Source: Canna indica
Lineage: Eukaryota > Streptophyta > Magnoliopsida > Zingiberales > Cannaceae
Direction: 5' to 3'
NCBI GenBank assembly: GCA_034359265.1
Contig: CP136890.1
Span: forward strand, 98,481,501-98,545,500
DNA length: 64,000 bases
Positions 60,075 through 64,000 of this stretch are shown one piece after another (within the stretch, counting starts at the first letter, position 1; each line of letters opens with the position of its first letter). The position numbers were made by a program, and so were the translations under genes. The notes under the pieces were generated by a model. It searched no databases. It saw nothing but the letters and a program-made list of their open reading frames with translations, and was not told the origin of the DNA.

Positions 60075-60968
60075 GTATAAACTATATATGACATTTGATT
60101 TTTCTTACAATTGTTTTTTTCCTCAATCAATATCAGTATACCCCACATCCGTTTATACATATCTTATTCTATTGGATTTTCATAGTTATGCTGATTGCTT
60201 ATGCACAATAATTTTCTTATGTACAACATAGCATGTATAGTGCATATATACCTATGTATATCATGTGGCCACTTAGGAATTTGTGAGGATTCTTGTTTCG
60301 TGGCATGTGAACATTACATTACTTTTTCATCATGATATAGTTTCATGGTACGCTGGTTGGCATGTCCTTGTGCCTTCCTATGCAAGCCATGTTGGTACAT
60401 TGAGCATGTGTTAGCATGACATGTGCCAATACCTTTCTAGTTTCTAGCATGGTATGGTTTGACCTGTTTGAATTGACACCTAAATCCTTATGCATGTGTA
60501 GTCACATACTCACATAGGCTATATTTTGGATGATGAGTAGCAAACGGACAATCAAAGTGACAGTCTTGTAAAAGAAATCAGATTGGAAGGTATATTAATG
60601 TTTTCATTGAAGTATGCCGAAGAGAGAGTGCCCAACCAACACTATTAGTCTAAGGAGGTGTTTGCTAGAATGCAATTGTATAGATAAGGAATGGAATAGC
60701 TATTCCTTTGTTTGGTTAGCATGAGGAATAGAAAGAAAAATGATCAAAATATCTTTCTCAACTATATTAAATAATACTCAAAATAATGAATTATATTATA
60801 ATTTATTCTAATTCATAATAAGTAACACAACAAAAATATGAATTTGTGTAAAATACTTTTTAAGATGAAATATTAATTTTAAAATATTATCATTACTTCC
60901 TCCCAATTATTTTACATTAATTTAAAAATATTAATATTATATATTGCAAATATATTCAATAAAAATAT
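60075..60968. other. ARID intron, part left of the Mutator-like element
   Basis: Intron sequence with no exon of the ARID gene recognisable. Around 60650-60770 a MITE-like end (GGAGGTGTTTG, GGAATGGAATAGCTATTCC) appears. Similar inverted words recur at about 63440-63515, suggesting an older element that the later insertions split. Confidence 0.45.
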
Positions 60969-61641
60969 GGGAAAATTAATAATTATAGCCCAAACTATAG
61001 GGGTTTTAACAAGTCTAGCCCACCTTTTAATTTGCCACAAATCTAGCTCGAATTATAGAATTGACAACAATTATAACCCATCGTCAGATACCCGTTTATG
61101 AAATTGTTTGTTGCTGACGTGGCAATAGTCATCACAGTCAACATCAAGAATAATAATTTTTATTTCCTTTTTCATTAGAGCCACCTCAGCATATCATGTT
61201 ATTAATAAAAAAAGGAAAATTAATAAATCTTAGCCCAAATATAGGGATTTTAATAAATCTAACCCACATTTTAATTTGCCACAAATCTAGCTCGGAGTAT
61301 AGAAACACAATGGGCATGCACTTAAGTCATGCTTTTGGGAAATTATTAAATGCACAATTGAGTTGAACTTTAGCCGAGCTTTTGATGAACTTGCAGCTAT
61401 TGCAGTCCAGGCACACCAGGACTTTACTGCCATTGGGGTGCAAAAAGAATTGTCAAGCTTTTATGGGTACAAATTGTAAATGTGAAATAATTTAAGCGAG
61501 ACATTCAATGGATACATTTTGAAGGCTAGAACAAAGCATGTAATTGATATGCTTGAAGATATTCATGGTATGTTGATGGCGAGGATGCAAGCTAAGAGGG
61601 AGGAGATGATGTTGAAAAACAATGATAATATATGTCCAAAT

Positions 61642-62346
61642 CATAGTTCAAAAAACCGTACCGTACCGGGCGCTATGCCCGGTATTTACCGGTTTTTGAA
61701 CTTTCCGGTATACGAGATACCCGGTTTGGGAGAATACCGGGTATCTCGGTAAATACCCGGTATGTTCCGGTATTTAGCAAATAACGGGCGGTATTTGCTA
61801 TCATACCGGGCGATACCGCCCGATATGATCCAACAGCTCTTAAAAAGAGTCGATGGGTACATGATTAGGGTTTTTCATAGATACAAGAGAATCATTACAT
61901 TGGAATTAATATAGGGAGACACAGGCCCACAACCCAAAGGGCCCAAAAAATCTCCGAGGGCCCCGCCCCCACACCCTTGGCAGCGGGACCGCCGAAGACT
62001 CTGCGTAGCGCAACATAAGACGATTAGGGCAAATCAGTCGCCACACATCCCAACATACGGTGTTGAGGACATACACGACTAAGGTCAACACCGTATGTTG
62101 GAATGTGTAGCAGAGTCTTCGGCGGTCCCGCATTTTAAACATTGTATTCATGTATTGGACATTTGAATATTGATTTTAAGCATTTCTTCATCAATTATGT
62201 GTTATTGGAGTTATTTCTAACCCCCCCCCCCTCCAAAAAAAAACCTGGCCGATATGCATTTTCATACCTGTCCGTACCGTGTGTCGGTTCGGTACGGTAC
62301 TGGCCGGTGACCGAAATCGGTACCGGTACCGAGATTTGAAACCATG
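61642..62346. mobile_element. hAT-type MITE inside the Mutator-like element, 8-bp duplication
   Basis: A 705-bp insertion between perfect copies of GTCCAAAT (61634-61641 and 62347-62354). The left end is CATAGTTCAAAAAACCGTAC and the right end in reverse complement CATGGTTTCAAATCTCGGTA. The subterminal parts are full of ACCGGTA / TACCGG words in both orientations. No coding region. Removing it restores continuity of the transposase relic. Confidence 0.8.
61983..62131. repeat. Long hairpin inside the hAT-type MITE
   Basis: Two perfect stems are nested. GCGGGACCGCCGAAGACTCT(GC), 22 bp at 61983-62004, pairs with 62110-62131. CCAACATACGGTGTTGA, 17 bp at 62050-62066, pairs with 62085-62101. The left side has a bulge of about 45 nt between the stems and the right side about 8 nt. 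Probably a further fold-back insertion or rearrangement. Confidence 0.8.
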
Positions 62347-62841
62347 GTCCAAATATAAGAAAAAAACTTGAGAAGAATAAGAAGGAAACTGGATTTTATT
62401 ATGTAACGCCTGCAGGGAATGATGAGATGGCAGCTCTAATGAAAAAGATTTCATAAATGTGTAGCTCTAGCGTCAGCAACAAACAATTTCATAAATGAGT
62501 ATCTGGCTGCGGGTTATAATTGTTGTCAATTTTATAGTTCGGGCTAGATTTGTGGCAAATTAAAAGGTGGGCTAGATTTGTTAAAATCCCTATACTTTGG
62601 GCTAGATTTATTAATTTTCCTTTTTTTACTAATAACCGGGTTTACTAAGGTGACAACTCTAACGAAAAAGGGAATAAAAAATTATTATTCTTGATGTTGA
62701 TTGTGTTGCCATGTCAACAACAAACGATTTCATAAACAGGTATCTAATGTCGGGTTATAGTTGTTGTCAACTCTATAGTTCGAGCTAGATTTGTGGCAAA
62801 TTAAAAGGTGAGCTACATTTATTATTTTTTCCTAAAAATAT

Positions 62842-63048
62842 TAATGTTATATGATATATTATATGATTTTGATAGTTTGATATACTAGGATGTTTTTATT
62901 TTGATTTAAACTATTGTATGTTATATGATATTATTACAGTCTAATATATCATATTTTTAATTTTAATATAATATCATATATGATATTATTACAACATAAT
63001 ATGTTTAAAATTAGTTGAAATTATTTATATATTTTGTATTTGTTAAAA
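62842..63048. other. ARID intron, AT-rich part
   Basis: AT-rich sequence with repeated TATATGATATTATTACA-like words. No feature. Confidence 0.4.
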
Positions 63049-63362
63049 TTACATAGTATGTTGTACAACAACAACTAAGCCTTAATCCGACAAAATAAGA
63101 GAATGTTGTTTTAAATGGTTTGGACATGTGCTATGGATACCCTCATGTACTCCGGTTCGAAAATGTGATACTAGTAAGAAGTCTAGAGGTAGACCTAGAA
63201 TCACGTAGATAGAAATAGTGTCTAAGGATCTACGGTTACTAAATATTGAGGCAGGTTTAGCCTTGGACAAAGGGATTGGAGATAGAGAATTCATATAGCC
63301 AACCCCATCTACTATGGGAAAAAGGCTTAGTCGTTGTTGTTGTATATATATACTATGTAATT
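63049..63362 (+). pseudogene. RTE-type LINE 3' remnant between inverted repeats
   Basis: The plus strand reads, with breaks, the C-terminal end of an RTE-type ORF: NGLDMCYGYPHVLRFENV, then KDLRLLNIEAGLALDKGI, DREFI and PTPSTMGKRLS, followed by a TTG-type 3' tail (TCGTTGTTGTTGTA). The segment is bounded by roughly 40-bp inverted repeats: TTACATAGTA and ACAACAACAACTAAGCC on the left, GGCTTAGTCGTTGTTGTTGT and TACTATGTAA on the right. Confidence 0.6.
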
Positions 63363-64000
63363 TTGCCTATGTAATTAGGATGAAGTGATGAACCTTGATG
63401 GTAAAACTGTAAAAAGTTACAAAAAAATAGGCAAGTAATAGCTATTCTCTATCCATCAAGAGTAGAGGGGGAATAGGAATTGCAACCAAACAAGGGACCG
63501 TTGCTCCTCTATTCCATCCAACCTAAAAAGACTGAGATCATGGTGCCACCACTTAAGATCTTTTTGTATGTCAGCCTGGACATTGAGATTATCAACACAT
63601 AATTCAAAGTCAACAGTTAGATCGAAGTATGACCTTGGTCATTGAGTGTTACTTTAGGAACTTACTGGCAATTGAAATGATAAGACTTTTGTTAGAGACA
63701 ATCAGACAACAAAAAGCAATATGATTGCTCTTTGTTTGTACATCATAGTGCTAGAATGTTTGGAAAAGACCCATGTGGCTACCACAAATAGTTAGGAATA
63801 TGAGTCATTGTTGCATGATATCATTTCAACATCCTTGAATGTTGCTTTAGGAACTTATTTTCAATACAAATGATATGACTTGTTAGCAACAACAAAAAAG
63901 AATTGTTGGCTTTTAGTTTGAATAGTCATATTACTTACATAGATGAAATGATCTAGCTGGCCCCAAATATTTTATTACCATCTGTTTTTGCTCCATATCT
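63363..64000. other. ARID intron continuing to the window edge
   Basis: No exon continuing the ARID domain is visible, so the intron that opens at 60075 is at least 3.9 kb. A diverged direct repeat (TTGAGTGTTACTTTAGGAACTTA / TTGAATGTTGCTTTAGGAAC type) occurs near 63640 and 63835. The window ends without another gene. Confidence 0.45.

Larger units (their letters stand above)
61310..62460 (+). pseudogene. Mutator-like transposase remnant, interrupted
   Basis: With frameshifts, 61325-61633 reads FWEIIKCTIELNFSRAFDEL, then CNCEI-like residues, then NNLSETFNGYILKARTKHVI and DMLEDIHGMLM, a pattern of MuDRA-type transposase C-terminal regions. Reading resumes after the MITE at 62355 with KKLEKNKKETGFYYVTPAGNDE. 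The catalytic core is absent and stops are present, so only a relic is left. Confidence 0.75.
60969..62832 (+). mobile_element. Mutator-like element with duplicated-module inverted repeats and 9-bp duplication
   Basis: It is flanked by perfect TAAAAATAT at 60960-60968 and 62833-62841. It begins GGGAAAATTAATAATTATAG and ends in the inverted equivalent. Each terminal arm (about 60969-61305 and 62488-62832) contains the end module (AGCCCA...TTTGCCACAAATCTAGCTCG) twice, separated by a spacer with GACGTGGCA. The interior carries transposase remnants at 61310-61633 and 62355-62460, split by a hAT-type MITE. A 9-bp duplication and long arms are characteristic of Mutator-like elements. Confidence 0.85.

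Noticed and set aside
61519..61752. Independent gene of 77 codons
   Set aside because: The first part is the transposase relic and the second runs into the MITE. It crosses an insertion boundary.

Overview
The window is nuclear DNA of a flowering plant. The introns are short, AT-rich and almost all GT-AG. The genes are plant-specific: a xylem-type cysteine protease, an alpha-expansin, an exopolygalacturonase and an ARID protein of the plant type. More than half of the window is AT-rich, transposon-derived sequence. Several coding exons are GC-rich (zinc finger, first protease exon, middle expansin exon), which leans towards a monocot or early-diverging angiosperm, but I cannot name the species.

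Layout. 1-9.1 kb is transposon territory. It holds a long-TIR Mutator-like element (1465-2697), a structurally complete hAT element with an uninterrupted 791-codon transposase (2928-7003), and a CACTA-type MITE nested in an older repeat (8125-8958). A single-finger C2H2 gene lies on the minus strand (9393-10205), with a leader made almost entirely of CT repeats. 10.3-16.5 kb is gene-free and AT-rich with degenerate MITEs. A 15-exon Golgi nucleotide-sugar (CMP-sialate-like) transporter gene follows (16602-21083), then a long-TIR element, a four-exon XCP-type papain-like protease (23503-24876), two identical tRNA-Gln(CUG) genes and a SINE with a perfect target-site duplication. 26.6-28.5 kb is a decayed LINE. 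A six-exon exopolygalacturonase gene is on the minus strand (29062-31376), with one GC-AG intron.

31.8-41.2 kb is gene-free. It contains a LINE of 3.7 kb bounded by a perfect 17-bp duplication whose reverse transcriptase is missing (35517-39242), direct repeats on either side of it, and a fold-back element. The RRN3/TIF-IA gene (Pol I initiation factor, 15 coding exons) spans 42131-49832 and carries a probable solo LTR in an intron. An alpha-expansin gene follows (50962-53029). The right end carries an unrecognised minus-strand exon (about 57.3 kb) and, divergent from it, the 5' part of an ARID gene (58.1 kb onward). The intron of that gene open at the window edge holds a Mutator-like element containing a hAT-type MITE that itself contains a long hairpin.

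The host genes are not an operon or pathway. Three of them (protease, polygalacturonase, expansin) act in the wall or vacuole during growth and differentiation, one supplies the Golgi, and one drives rRNA synthesis. I found no convincing new multi-gene system. The most rewarding material is the precisely delimited mobile DNA (target duplications readable for about a dozen insertions) and a few unusual protein features: an HFE instead of HFD motif in the expansin, a Ser/Gly-rich spacer in the polygalacturonase, and tandem repeats in front of the ARID domain. All intron boundaries were set by eye from splice signals, reading frame and protein continuity.
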